From Bacteroidaceae bacterium (GTDB lineage Bacteria; Bacteroidota; Bacteroidia; Bacteroidales; Bacteroidaceae): a DNA stretch of 64,000 bases. The position numbers and the translations under genes were made by a program. This document shows, in pieces, positions 33,270 through 41,767 of this stretch. The first letter of the stretch is position 1; every line of letters starts with the position of its first letter. Below the pieces are notes generated by a model, which saw nothing but the letters and a program-made list of their open reading frames with translations, was not told where the DNA came from and searched no databases. The DNA is taken from positions 33,316 to 97,315 of the forward strand of contig JAFRQD010000061.1 in assembly GCA_017428785.1 (NCBI GenBank), given 5' to 3'.

Positions 33270-34841
33270 ATGAACATCAGACACATTTTAGGCGTAGCCC
33301 TGCTTGCCGTCAGCTCTTTTATCTGTGCACAGAGTTTAAGCCCCAGTACAAAGTGGCATTGGGAAAAGGGAACCATCGTTGTGGAGACACCTGCCCGTCC
33401 TGCTGGGCAATCGTCGGCCCTTCGGCTGACCACGCCCAAGTTGGAGACCGTCAGAATAGGATTCGCAGGTCTTGGCAGTCGCGGGTCTTGGGCTGTGAAG
33501 CGCTATTGCCACATCCCCGGAGTACAGATTGTCGCTCTCTGTGATTATGAAGAGGAGCGTGCAAAGGATGCCCAGAAGTATTTGAGAGAGGTTGGTCTGC
33601 CTCCTGCTGACATCTATAGTGGAGAAACGGGATATGTCGACATGTGCAAGCGCAAGGACATCGACCTGATATACGTGGCTACAGACTGGGACCATCATTT
33701 CCCCGTGGCCAAGTGCGCTTTGGAGAACGGCAAGCATGCAGCCATCGAAGTGCCCAGCGTCATGAACCTTGAGCAATGTTGGGAACTCATCGACCTGAGC
33801 GAAAAGAATCGCCTGCATTGCATGTTGCTGGAGAATTGTTGCTATGATTATTATGAGATGTGTGCCCTGAACATGGCTCAGCAGGGTCTCTTTGGCGAGA
33901 TAATCCGTGCCGAGGGTGCTTACATCCATACGCTGAACGAGGCAAACATCTGGACGGGATATTGGCAGAACCCCGACGGCTCAGACCCCGAGAACCTGCA
34001 TTGGCGCCTTAAATATAATAAGGAAAACCGAGGCGACATCTATCCTACTCACGGACTTGGCCCCATAGCTCAGGCCTTGAACATCCATCGTGGCGACCGC
34101 ATCAAGACGCTTATCGCTATGGACACCGAGAGCTTCTGCGGACGCGAAGGGTACAAGGAGGTGACGGGTAAGGAGTGTGATTACTTCCGCAATGGCGACC
34201 ACACCACCACACTCATGCGAACAGAGAAGGGCAAGGTCTTGGAGATTCAGCACAATGTGATGAGTCCGCAGCCCTATAACCGCATGTATAAGCTGACGGG
34301 CATGACGGGCTTCTGCACCAAATATCCCGACCCTAAGATATATATCAGCAAGAAGAGTGCCAACAATATGGGACTTGCTGAGATGGCTGGCAAGATATCA
34401 GGACACAACTTCCTGCCAAAGGAAGAGTATGATGCCCTGATGAAACAATACTACCATCCCATTCTGAAGAAGTTCGGCGACTTGGGCCGCGAGTTCGGAC
34501 ATGGCGGCATGGACTATACGATGGATGCCCGTCTGGTGTATTGTCTGCAGAACGGTTTGCCTCTCGACATTGATGTCTATGACTTGGCGGAATGGTGTGC
34601 CTTGGCTGAGCTTGGTGCCTTGAGCATGGATAACGGCTGTGCTGCTGTGTCTTTCCCTGATTTCACCCGTGGAGGATGGAACGAACAGCAAGGTTTCCGC
34701 CATGCCTATGCCTCTCCAGAGGATGAGGCAGCAGCCGATAAGGCAGCACGCGAAAGCACTGCAAGGCAGAAGGAGTTGGCGGCGAAGAAGAAACTTTGGG
34801 AGAAGTACGACAAAGCCCAGTCCTCGAAGCCTCGCAAGTAG
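33270..34841 (+). CDS. Gfo/Idh/MocA-fold protein of the GH109 type, exported
   Basis: 523 residues with a signal peptide (about 1-20, ending ICAQ). The Rossmann nucleotide site is VRIGFAGLGSRG, followed by VALCDYEEE (acidic NAD-type position). The second half has 'LENCCYDYYEMCALNMAQQG', 'GDIYPTHGLGPIAQALNI' and 'GHGGMDYTMDARLVYCLQ'. These resemble GH109 alpha-N-acetylgalactosaminidases, which use bound NAD in an oxidation-elimination-reduction cycle. Substrate may be GalNAc on host or microbial glycans. A simple sugar dehydrogenase is the main alternative. The C-terminal 40 residues are Ala/Lys/Glu-rich and likely helical. Confidence 0.87.
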   Translation: MNIRHILGVALLAVSSFICAQSLSPSTKWHWEKGTIVVETPARPAGQSSALRLTTPKLETVRIGFAGLGSRGSWAVKRYCHIPGVQIVALCDYEEERAKDAQKYLREVGLPPADIYSGETGYVDMCKRKDIDLIYVATDWDHHFPVAKCALENGKHAAIEVPSVMNLEQCWELIDLSEKNRLHCMLLENCCYDYYEMCALNMAQQGLFGEIIRAEGAYIHTLNEANIWTGYWQNPDGSDPENLHWRLKYNKENRGDIYPTHGLGPIAQALNIHRGDRIKTLIAMDTESFCGREGYKEVTGKECDYFRNGDHTTTLMRTEKGKVLEIQHNVMSPQPYNRMYKLTGMTGFCTKYPDPKIYISKKSANNMGLAEMAGKISGHNFLPKEEYDALMKQYYHPILKKFGDLGREFGHGGMDYTMDARLVYCLQNGLPLDIDVYDLAEWCALAELGALSMDNGCAAVSFPDFTRGGWNEQQGFRHAYASPEDEAAADKAARESTARQKELAAKKKLWEKYDKAQSSKPRK

Positions 34842-34881
34842 AATCGCACCCCTGCTTTCCCTTGCCCGCCGAGAAGCATTC

Positions 34882-35739
34882 TCAAATCAGCATTCTCGTC
34901 CGTTTCCGATACTCATCATAGCCGGGCTTGTTTTGTCTCTGCCGCCTTTCCATCATTGGGATGCTTACGAAGAGAAAAAGAGCTGTCATTGCGATGGCTC
35001 CCGAAATGCGCCAATCGACTGCTCCCTGCGACGCGTACATCACCCATACGCCCCACCACATCAGTATCTCGCCGAAATAGTTCGGATGCCTGCCCTTTCG
35101 CCATAATCCCATGTTGCAATATTGTCCGGGATGCGCCTTGCGGAAACGATGAATCTGTGTGTCGGCAACCAGTTGTATGGTGGCAGCGGCGAGACACATG
35201 GAAAAGCCTGCCCAAAGCCAAATTCTGGCGGGGGCGGCGCTTCCGTAGAGTCCAAAGCCTGGCAGCATGGCAACGAACACCAGCACGGTCGGCATCATGT
35301 TCAACCCGAGGAAGTTGGTCAGGTGGAAGGCCACGGGATGCAGCGTCTTACGATACTGCGTGTATCGCCAATCCTCGTGGGCCATTCCCCGGAAGGTGTA
35401 AGCCCAGTTGCATGTCAGACGTATTCCCCAGTACCATGTCGCAATCAGAAGCAGCAGAACGGGCAGCGTGAACGTCCCTTTGTAGAAGGCCCATGCCGTG
35501 TATGCCACGGGCGGCCAGACGCTCCAGTAGGGGTCGTACACCGAAACGTTTCTGAAAAGGATGCCGAATGCCCAGACTATGATGGTGGCGGCGATGTCGG
35601 CCATGAGCAAAGCCCACAGCTCCGGCATTGCAGGCTTCAGTCCTGAGAATATAAGACACCCTGCAACGCCTGCCAGTAAATAAATGACGGTTATGATGGC
35701 AAAGCTTGCGCGTCTTGATGCCAATATGGGCTGTTTCAT
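34882..35739 (-). CDS. DUF1295 integral membrane protein (steroid 5-alpha-reductase-like)
   Basis: 285 residues with about seven hydrophobic segments. The core 'DPYWSVWPP', 'RLTCNWAYTFRGMAHEDWRY' and C-terminal 'GLWRKGRHPNYFGEILMWWGV' match DUF1295, which is related to isoprenylcysteine methyltransferases and steroid 5-alpha reductases. The C-terminal R-H-P-N-Y-F-G-E box binds a nucleotide cofactor in the wider family. Function is unassigned; a membrane-lipid reductase is a family-level guess. It is convergent with the preceding gene (40-bp gap). Confidence 0.88.
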   Translation of the reverse strand: MKQPILASRRASFAIITVIYLLAGVAGCLIFSGLKPAMPELWALLMADIAATIIVWAFGILFRNVSVYDPYWSVWPPVAYTAWAFYKGTFTLPVLLLLIATWYWGIRLTCNWAYTFRGMAHEDWRYTQYRKTLHPVAFHLTNFLGLNMMPTVLVFVAMLPGFGLYGSAAPARIWLWAGFSMCLAAATIQLVADTQIHRFRKAHPGQYCNMGLWRKGRHPNYFGEILMWWGVWVMYASQGAVDWRISGAIAMTALFLFVSIPMMERRQRQNKPGYDEYRKRTRMLI

Positions 35740-35753
35740 AGTTATGTTTATAT

Positions 35754-35815
35754 GAAAAGTGAAGAATCAGAGTTACCAATCAACGGACAATAGTAACTTT
35801 GATTCTTCACTTTTC
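35754..35815. repeat. 23-bp near-perfect inverted repeat
   Basis: 35754-35776 pairs with 35793-35815 with one mismatch and a 16-nt loop. Arms are A/G-rich (GAAAAGTGAAGAATC). It fills the 89-bp gap between the glutaminase-like gene's stop and the DUF1295 start, and could end transcription of the former. Confidence 0.85.
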
Positions 35816-35828
35816 ACTTTCTTATGGC

Positions 35829-38384
35829 TTATTTCATCTTGTCGGCCAGGACTTTCATCCAATAGCCGCCGATGACGGAACGGGCCTTGAAGCCTGTCAT
35901 GCGGCCGGTCTTCGTGTCGTGCCAATCGGAGATGGGCACGCGGCTCGGGGTCTCGTTGATGTACTTGTAGAGCGGACCTACGAAGGCTTGGAAGTCCTTG
36001 TCGTTGTCGGCCATGGCAGCGCTCCACATGATCCAGTCGCTCTTGGTGTAGTCTTTGCGGACATCGAGCGGCAGGCCGTACTTGTTCTGCTTCTTCAGGT
36101 AGTACTTCACCTCGGTCTGCATGGCATTGTTGGGGATGATGTTGGTCTTCCAGAGCTTGTCCCAAACCATGTTGTACTTCTGGCTCCAGGTGTCGGCACC
36201 AGCGCCGTAAGCGAGTTCGTAGTGGTCCTTCACCTTTGTCTCCTTCTCCCAAGCGGCAGCCATCTCCTTGGCCTTGGCATTGTAGCGGCTGTAGATGTCG
36301 TCCTTGCCCATCAACTTGGCAATCTCAGCATAGCCGGCAACGCCCATGATGGCCTTGATGGCGAGGTTGCAGTTGCCTGCCCAGTGACCTGCGAAGTCGT
36401 CGGTGCAGAGCTGGTTGGCGGGATGGAGGCCGTTCTCCACAAGGTAGTCAGCCCAGGTGGTCATGATGTCGAAGTACTTGTCGACGTACGATGTGTTGCC
36501 GTCCAGCATGCAGATGGTTGCAGCGAGGGTAATCATGTTGCCGGCTTCCTCGAGCGGCATGTCGCCGCCATAAACCTGTCCGTTGGCACGGGGATACTGT
36601 CCGAGGTCGTGTGCGGCGAAGGGCTTGGTCCAACGGCCCGAGAGGCTGTAGTCAAAGATGGATGTCATCATCGCCTTCTGCAGTTCGGGGTTGTAGGCCA
36701 GGAAGATAGGTGCTTCGGGATAAGTGAGGTCGACGGTGTTGACGCAGCCGTTGGAGTTGTTCTCCTTCGAGAACCAGAGCAGGTTGCCGTCCTTGTCTTC
36801 GAAGAGCTTGTGGGCACCCATCATGTGACGGTAGGAACCTGAGAGAATCTCGGCGTACTCTTTGCCGCCGGACTTCATGCCGTCGTCGTAGATCATCTTG
36901 TCGAACTGGCGGCAACGGTTCATGATGCCTGCGTAGCGGCTCTGCATGGTCTTGAAGGCCTGGAAGATTGTGACGCGTCCGCCGTGTGCCCAGTAGCCTT
37001 TGTAGCGGTTGTAGAAGTACTCGATGTCCTCTATCTCGTCGTAGCCCATCATCATGTAGCTGGTGGCAGTCTCGACGGAACCGAAGTTGTGGGTGTAGGC
37101 GAGCACAGGCATGTCGGCTGCCTTGCGAGCCGTGATGCCACGGAACCAGTTCATGCCGCCGCGTCCGCCCTGGCCGCGTCCGCCCTGACCGCGTTGCGGC
37201 ATGATGTTGCCTCGTTGCGTAAACGCATCTTCAATCTCAGAAGGCGTTCCCATCATGACCTGTCCGTTGATGGCGGGAATATAGAAGTAGCCCCAGTCGA
37301 TGCAGATGCCGTCGCCCGTCTTGGCGAGGATGGGCTGCTCGATAGTGCCGGTGCGGACGTAGCGCACGCCTTCCTCGTTGCCCATCGTGGTGATGGTTGC
37401 CTGTGTGTCCTTATTGACGGCCAGCAGGGGAGAGGCGCCGAAGAAGATCTGCACGTCGTGCTTCTTCTGGTCGGTTGCCCTTACCTGATAAGAGATGTAG
37501 TTGATGGGCATGGAGATGAGGTCATAGTCGTCGATGAGCATGGGTGCTGTGAAGACGAGGTCGAGCTCAACAGGGCCGCACGAGAAGGTGTAGTAGGTGT
37601 TGGTGGCAAGCACGTCGATGCTCTTCTGCTCGGCAACCTTGATGTCCTGGCCTTTGGGCTTGATGTTCTTGAAGAGGCCAAAGTCGGCGTAGGCACCGCC
37701 TGTCGTGTTGTGGCAGTGAGCGGCAATCGTGTTGCTGCCGCTATGGAAGAGCTTCTTGATGTCGCCGTCGGCATGGAGCACGACGCCGTTCACCCATGTC
37801 TCGCCTGTATCGGCCACCTTGGTGCCGTTCACATAGAGTTCGAACACATCGTCGTGGCTGTACTTCAGGTAGAGGTCTTCCTGGAGGTCGGCATCGCTGA
37901 GCTTGACGTCGCGGCGGATGTAGATGTCGGTGCCTCCCTGACGTCCCCAGCGGCTGCGGATGTTCTCGCCTTCGCTGCCCCAAGCGGCCTTTTCGGTCTG
38001 CCAACCGCTGTCGTTGAACGAGGGCTTAGTCCAGCCTTCGCCGCTTTGCTTGTCGCGGCTGACTTTGCCTTCCCATGCCTCTTCATCTGACATCGGGGCG
38101 ATAGAGGAGAGGATGTAGTCCTGGTAGGCGCCCATGAAGCGGTAGGCTGTTCCGTCCACGCGGAGCAGACCGAGGATGGGCTTCTCGTCGTTTGTCCAGT
38201 GGCGCGTCGTGCCATCGGTGAGCTTGTCGTACGGGCTCCAGATGGAGAAGTAAGGGTCATTGACAATCAGCGGTACAGAGGGCAGCCGCAGGTCTGTCGC
38301 CTTGTAGGGTTTGAAGAACTCGGCTGTCTGGGCGCATGCTGTGGCAGCTACTGCCAAGAGCGCGGAGAGGAATAGTTTTCTCAT
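35829..38384 (-). CDS. secreted glutaminase-like protein (DUF5127/DUF4965/DUF1793 type)
   Basis: 851 residues with a signal peptide (ending ATACAQ). 'FFKPYKATDLRLPSVPLIVNDPYFSIWSP' at the N-terminus, 'LPLEEAGNMITLAATICMLDG', 'FAGHWAGNCNLAIKAIMG' and the ending TGFKARSVIGGYWMKVLADK are typical of this family, related to fungal glutaminase A. Residues about 155-240 form an inserted beta-sandwich-like module (TDIYIRRDVKL, SHDDVFELYVNG, FADFGLF-type end) also seen twice in the 1,242-residue protein at 41750-45478. A Gly/Arg/Gln-rich loop (QGGRGQGGRGG) occurs near residue 400. Bacterial members are poorly characterised, so glutaminase activity is a family label, not shown here. Confidence 0.85.
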   Translation of the reverse strand: MRKLFLSALLAVAATACAQTAEFFKPYKATDLRLPSVPLIVNDPYFSIWSPYDKLTDGTTRHWTNDEKPILGLLRVDGTAYRFMGAYQDYILSSIAPMSDEEAWEGKVSRDKQSGEGWTKPSFNDSGWQTEKAAWGSEGENIRSRWGRQGGTDIYIRRDVKLSDADLQEDLYLKYSHDDVFELYVNGTKVADTGETWVNGVVLHADGDIKKLFHSGSNTIAAHCHNTTGGAYADFGLFKNIKPKGQDIKVAEQKSIDVLATNTYYTFSCGPVELDLVFTAPMLIDDYDLISMPINYISYQVRATDQKKHDVQIFFGASPLLAVNKDTQATITTMGNEEGVRYVRTGTIEQPILAKTGDGICIDWGYFYIPAINGQVMMGTPSEIEDAFTQRGNIMPQRGQGGRGQGGRGGMNWFRGITARKAADMPVLAYTHNFGSVETATSYMMMGYDEIEDIEYFYNRYKGYWAHGGRVTIFQAFKTMQSRYAGIMNRCRQFDKMIYDDGMKSGGKEYAEILSGSYRHMMGAHKLFEDKDGNLLWFSKENNSNGCVNTVDLTYPEAPIFLAYNPELQKAMMTSIFDYSLSGRWTKPFAAHDLGQYPRANGQVYGGDMPLEEAGNMITLAATICMLDGNTSYVDKYFDIMTTWADYLVENGLHPANQLCTDDFAGHWAGNCNLAIKAIMGVAGYAEIAKLMGKDDIYSRYNAKAKEMAAAWEKETKVKDHYELAYGAGADTWSQKYNMVWDKLWKTNIIPNNAMQTEVKYYLKKQNKYGLPLDVRKDYTKSDWIMWSAAMADNDKDFQAFVGPLYKYINETPSRVPISDWHDTKTGRMTGFKARSVIGGYWMKVLADKMK

Positions 38385-38470
38385 AAAGTTTATAATTATA
38401 GAATGATGTTAAGTAATCAGTAGTTAAGTTGTTGTGTCCTTCTTGCTCTATGTGTTGTTGTCTGCAAATG

Positions 38471-39131
38471 TTGCCCTGAAAGGGCTGTGAGATGTCAGCC
38501 CAGGGCAACGCCCTGGGTATGGTGATGCACGGTGCATCTTTCGCCCTGAAAGGGCAAAAGATCTGTATGAACTAATCCGATAGCACATATCGCTCATCAT
38601 AATTAATCTTGTATAATTGTAGGAATTGTAAATACTCATCACGGAACGATTGCTTCTTATGGTGTTCGGTCTGATTCTCAATATATGCAATCACAGTATC
38701 AATTTGTGATTGGCTAACTGAAAGTGCCGCATAACCTCCTTGCCATGCAAATCCTTCGTATGCCGAAGAAATCGTTTTAAGCCATCGGCTGCTGTTGCGT
38801 TTCATCTCTTCCACCAAATGTGCCACAGTTTCAGTATTGTTCAACATTACGAGGCTATGCACATGGTCTCCTGTTCCGCCCACACAGATGACGTCGCATC
38901 CAGATACTTTTATCAGTTGACCAATGTATTGGTGCAAGCGTTTCAGATGTTCTTCCTTTATCATAGGGCTTGTTGTCTTGGTATGGAAGATGATGTGCAG
39001 GTGTATTTTGCATAACGATTGTGGCATTGATATATATCTTTTGCCCCGTTGGGGCGTTAGAGTTAGTTTGTGTCCTCATGTCCCAGGGCGTTGCCCTGGG
39101 CTGACATCTATATGCCCCTTCAGGGCATTAA
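38471..39131. mobile_element. REP-associated transposase unit with flanking REP-like hairpins
   Basis: A tyrosine transposase gene is enclosed by hairpin clusters. On the left are GCCCTGAAAGGGC (38473-38485), CCCAGGGCAACGCCCTGGG (38499-38517), GATGCACGGTGCATC (38524-38538) and a second GCCCTGAAAGGGC (38544-38556). On the right are TTTTGCCCCGTTGGGGCG (39040-39057), CCCAGGGCGTTGCCCTGGG (39082-39100) and a GCCCCTTCAGGGC hairpin (about 39114-39126). Segment 38491-38517 is the exact reverse complement of 39082-39108 (27 bp). This is the architecture of RAYT/REP elements. Confidence 0.9.
38572..39027 (-). CDS. IS200/IS605-like Y1 transposase (REP-associated tyrosine transposase)
   Basis: 151 residues, the usual size for Y1 HUH transposases. 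The HUH pair is H55-V-H57 in GDHVHSLV and the catalytic Tyr is probably Y115 in VIAYIENQTEHHKKQSF. The opening SLCKIHLHIIFHTK is characteristic. It nicks and joins single-stranded DNA at hairpins. The reading frame appears intact, and hairpins lie on both sides within about 120 bp. It lies between two secreted-enzyme genes without interrupting either. Confidence 0.93.
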   Translation of the reverse strand: MPQSLCKIHLHIIFHTKTTSPMIKEEHLKRLHQYIGQLIKVSGCDVICVGGTGDHVHSLVMLNNTETVAHLVEEMKRNSSRWLKTISSAYEGFAWQGGYAALSVSQSQIDTVIAYIENQTEHHKKQSFRDEYLQFLQLYKINYDERYVLSD

Positions 39132-39185
39132 TTAGCCGTGCAGAGTTCGTTCCATTGCAGCATTTGTGTTGACATCGATATGTCA

Positions 39186-41255
39186 TTAATTAGCTGGGCA
39201 GTGTTCTTTCTCTTCAATCGGCGGGAAGGCGCTGATGCGGAGCCTTGCGGCGCCCATGGGGATGAGGGTGATGTCTTCCGTGTTGCCGCGGGGTGCGTCG
39301 GCGTCGGGCAGTATCTGGCAGAGGCCGGTGGTGTCCTGTCCCCAACCTTCTACGCGGGCGCCTTTGGCCTTGATGCTGAGGGGCGTGCCGTCGTGGCTCC
39401 AGGGATAGTTGTCCTCGGGCCATGCCTTTAGCTCGACCTGCATGCCGTCGAGGTTGCTGCACAGGGCGTAGTTCCAGGGCGAGTCGGCATAGATTTCGTA
39501 GGTCGGCCACTTGCTCGGGTCGGCTGTTGCCTGCCAGTGCGAGTCGCCGATGGCGGTCTTGCGGCTGTCCTTCTCTTCGTAGCGTTCCTTTATCTTGAGG
39601 CTCATGGTGAGCGGTCCGTAGTTGATGGAGACGGAGTTCTTGTTGAGCGCCCAGACACGTTTGGTGAGGCGCATGGGGAAGTGCAGGCACACCTCGTCGC
39701 CGTTCTGCCATTCGCGGTTGATGCGGAGCAGGCCGCTGCGCACCTTGCAGTCAACGCTTTTTCCGTTGACAGTGATGTGTGCGCCCTCGGTCCATGTCGG
39801 TATGCGGAGGTAGAGGGGGAAGGTCGCCGTCTGCTTCTTCTTGAGGCCGGAGACGACGACCTTGATGTCTTCGCTGAAGGGATAGCGTGTCTGCTCGTCG
39901 AGCACGATGTCCTGTCCGTCGGCCACCTTGAGCTTTGCTGTGCAGTCGCCGTAGATGAGCAGGGCCGCACCGCCGTCGGCACTGGCCAGCACGAGGTTCT
40001 CGGCGTAGTAGGGCCAGCCCATCGAGTGGTTGTGCTGGCAGCAACGCGAGCTGAAGGGGTTCATGCAGAAGAACGGACCGCCGTTGTCCACGCCCGGATT
40101 GTGGTTGTTGGAGTCTGCCTGCACCTGGTTGGGGCAGGTGAGGTAGCGCAATGCCCTCAGGTCTTCTGTCATAGAGGCAGGGTAGTCGTTGAAGGCCACG
40201 TCCTCGAGGTTCTCCATCCAGAGGAGGTCGCCCGTCTGCGCCATGAGTATCTCGTCGGAGAGCATCTGCTCCACGAAGCCGCATGTCTCGGTGCCCTGAC
40301 GCGGGTCGATGTAGCCGTGGCGGCAGTTCTCGTCGCTTCCGAACATGCCGCCGGGCACCTGTCCGTAGATGCGGCGGATGAGCCAGTAGTCATTGTAAGT
40401 TGCCTTCAAAGCCTTTGGGTCGCCGCTCACCAAGTACCAGGTGGCAGGCTCGCGGAAGCACTCTGCCACATTGACGTTGTGCCAGTTGGGCAGACCGCTT
40501 TCCTGCATCCAGTTGGCTGTGCAGCGGTGTATCTTCTTGCAGAGTTCGAGCAGGAACGGCTCGCCGGTGCGGTTGTAGAGCCAGATGACGGAGAGCAGGT
40601 TGTCGCCGCCGCGGCTGTTCTCCCAGTAGTCGCGCAGGAACTTCTCGTCGGGATACTGGAGTTGCCATTTATAGTAGGCCGTGAGGACGGGCAGGACGCG
40701 CTTGTCGCCGCACCACTCGTAGTAGTCCTGCAGGATTTGCAGGGCGAGCATGTTGGCCCAAAGCTCCCTTCTCGTATCTTGCTCCTTCCCACTTGCTCCC
40801 TTATGTTCGTTGATGGGGCCGAGGAAACCGTCGGGCTGGGTGCTGCGCAGGATGCCCTCTATCCAGAACTTCGTCTCGTCGAGCAACGCCTTGTCGTTCA
40901 GGATGTAAGCGAGGTTGGCATAGCCTCGTAGCCAGTACGGCACTTCCTCCCAGCCGTGACTGCCGCCGGGTTCGAGCCACGCGTTGCCCTTCTTGTCGAG
41001 CCAGTCGCTGATTTCTCCGAGTTGTCCGCTCAGTCCGTTTTTCTGCCTCAGGAGCATCTCGCCTATCCATCCGCGGGGTGTGACGGCGGCGGGAGCCAGT
41101 TTGATGAAGGGGTTGGCGGGTAGCGGAGCACGGTTGTTGACATAGAGTGTACTTGTAGGCTTGATGTCGCCGGGTGTCACCATGTGCGATTCCTGTGCCT
41201 GCAGCGGCAAATGGAGCAGCAAAACTGCCAGAAAGAGGGTGTTTTTAGCGTTCAT
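39186..41255 (-). CDS. GH127/GH146-type glycoside hydrolase, secreted
   Basis: 689 residues with a signal peptide (ending LPLQAQ). The family zinc/cysteine site is present: E323-T-C325 in GTETCGFVEQM and C405-C406 in SSRCCQHNHSMGW. This supports a retaining cysteine-nucleophile mechanism as in beta-L-arabinofuranosidases. It differs strongly from the GH127-type protein at 30514 (CCQHN here, CCNAN there), so the two probably act on different linkages. Residues near 155-170 (KGASGKEQDTRRE) interrupt a helix and derive from a GCTCCnTT-type repeat at about 40763-40803, perhaps an in-frame insert. Confidence 0.87.
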   Translation of the reverse strand: MNAKNTLFLAVLLLHLPLQAQESHMVTPGDIKPTSTLYVNNRAPLPANPFIKLAPAAVTPRGWIGEMLLRQKNGLSGQLGEISDWLDKKGNAWLEPGGSHGWEEVPYWLRGYANLAYILNDKALLDETKFWIEGILRSTQPDGFLGPINEHKGASGKEQDTRRELWANMLALQILQDYYEWCGDKRVLPVLTAYYKWQLQYPDEKFLRDYWENSRGGDNLLSVIWLYNRTGEPFLLELCKKIHRCTANWMQESGLPNWHNVNVAECFREPATWYLVSGDPKALKATYNDYWLIRRIYGQVPGGMFGSDENCRHGYIDPRQGTETCGFVEQMLSDEILMAQTGDLLWMENLEDVAFNDYPASMTEDLRALRYLTCPNQVQADSNNHNPGVDNGGPFFCMNPFSSRCCQHNHSMGWPYYAENLVLASADGGAALLIYGDCTAKLKVADGQDIVLDEQTRYPFSEDIKVVVSGLKKKQTATFPLYLRIPTWTEGAHITVNGKSVDCKVRSGLLRINREWQNGDEVCLHFPMRLTKRVWALNKNSVSINYGPLTMSLKIKERYEEKDSRKTAIGDSHWQATADPSKWPTYEIYADSPWNYALCSNLDGMQVELKAWPEDNYPWSHDGTPLSIKAKGARVEGWGQDTTGLCQILPDADAPRGNTEDITLIPMGAARLRISAFPPIEEKEHCPAN

Positions 41256-41395
41256 TGTGATGATAAGTCATATTTCGCGTGTAAAGGTACGACTTTTTTT
41301 GCCAAGTTGCAAGCCTGAGGGATATTTTATTGTTACAGCCCGCTAAAAACACGGCCCGTTCTGGTAAAACAGGGAGTTAGAGCTCGGCGCCCCAA

Positions 41396-41445
41396 CTCCC
41401 CTCCCATTCCTTGAAGGGGAGGGGCAAGGGTGGGGTTGGGAATAT
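41396..41445. repeat. REP-like CCCCTCCC/GGGGAGGGG hairpin
   Basis: CCCCTCCC and GGGGAGGGG pair around ATTCCTTGAA in the 494-bp gap 41256-41749, next to GGAGTTAGAG and AACTCCCC, the vocabulary of the other CTCCCC hairpins in the window. The same gap also carries array A2, a terminator and a 29-bp duplicate, listed separately. There is no gene in it. Confidence 0.65.
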
Positions 41446-41500
41446 GCAGGCCGAAATCCCCTCTGACGGCACCGATTTTTACTGCCTTAAGGGGGGATAA

Positions 41501-41587
41501 AAAACGCCGCGTGCGGGGATGGCCAACGCCGCACGCGGAAATGCCCAACGCCGCACGCGGGGATTGCCATCGCCGCACGCGGCGTTT
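41501..41587. repeat. array A2: four 14-nt cores at 22-bp period
   Basis: Cores at 41505, 41527, 41549 and 41571: CGCCGCGTGCGGGG, CGCCGCACGCGGAA, CGCCGCACGCGGGG, CGCCGCACGCGGCG. Linkers are ATGGCCAA, ATGCCCAA, ATTGCCAT. AAAA precedes and TTT follows. It lies between the GH127-type gene start and the 3' end of the next minus-strand gene. Confidence 0.95.
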
Positions 41588-41595
41588 GGAGGCAC

Positions 41596-41630
41596 AAAAA
41601 AGCGGGTCTGACAAAATCGCCAGACCCGCC
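41596..41630 (-). terminator. intrinsic terminator of the 1,242-residue protein gene
   Basis: GCGGGTCTG (41602-41610) pairs with CAGACCCGC (41621-41629). On the minus strand the stem is followed by six T. It lies about 120 bp past the gene's stop. Confidence 0.88.
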
Positions 41631-41668
41631 TATTGATGGGGGATGCAAGGTTTTTTACTTCCTTGTTC

Positions 41669-41767
41669 CTACTTTATTCTCACTTAACCGCAACCTTGAC
41701 TTTGTCGAGGTTGCTTTCGCTCGATAAAGTATAAATCTCTACTTTATTCTCACTTAACCGCAACCTT
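41669..41767. repeat. 29-bp direct duplicate of a gene's 3' end
   Basis: 41669-41697 is identical to 41739-41767, 70 bp away. The second copy contains the last codons (KVAVK) and stop of the 1,242-residue protein. The first copy lies downstream and is not translated with it. The intervening 41 bp do not repeat. Confidence 0.9.
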
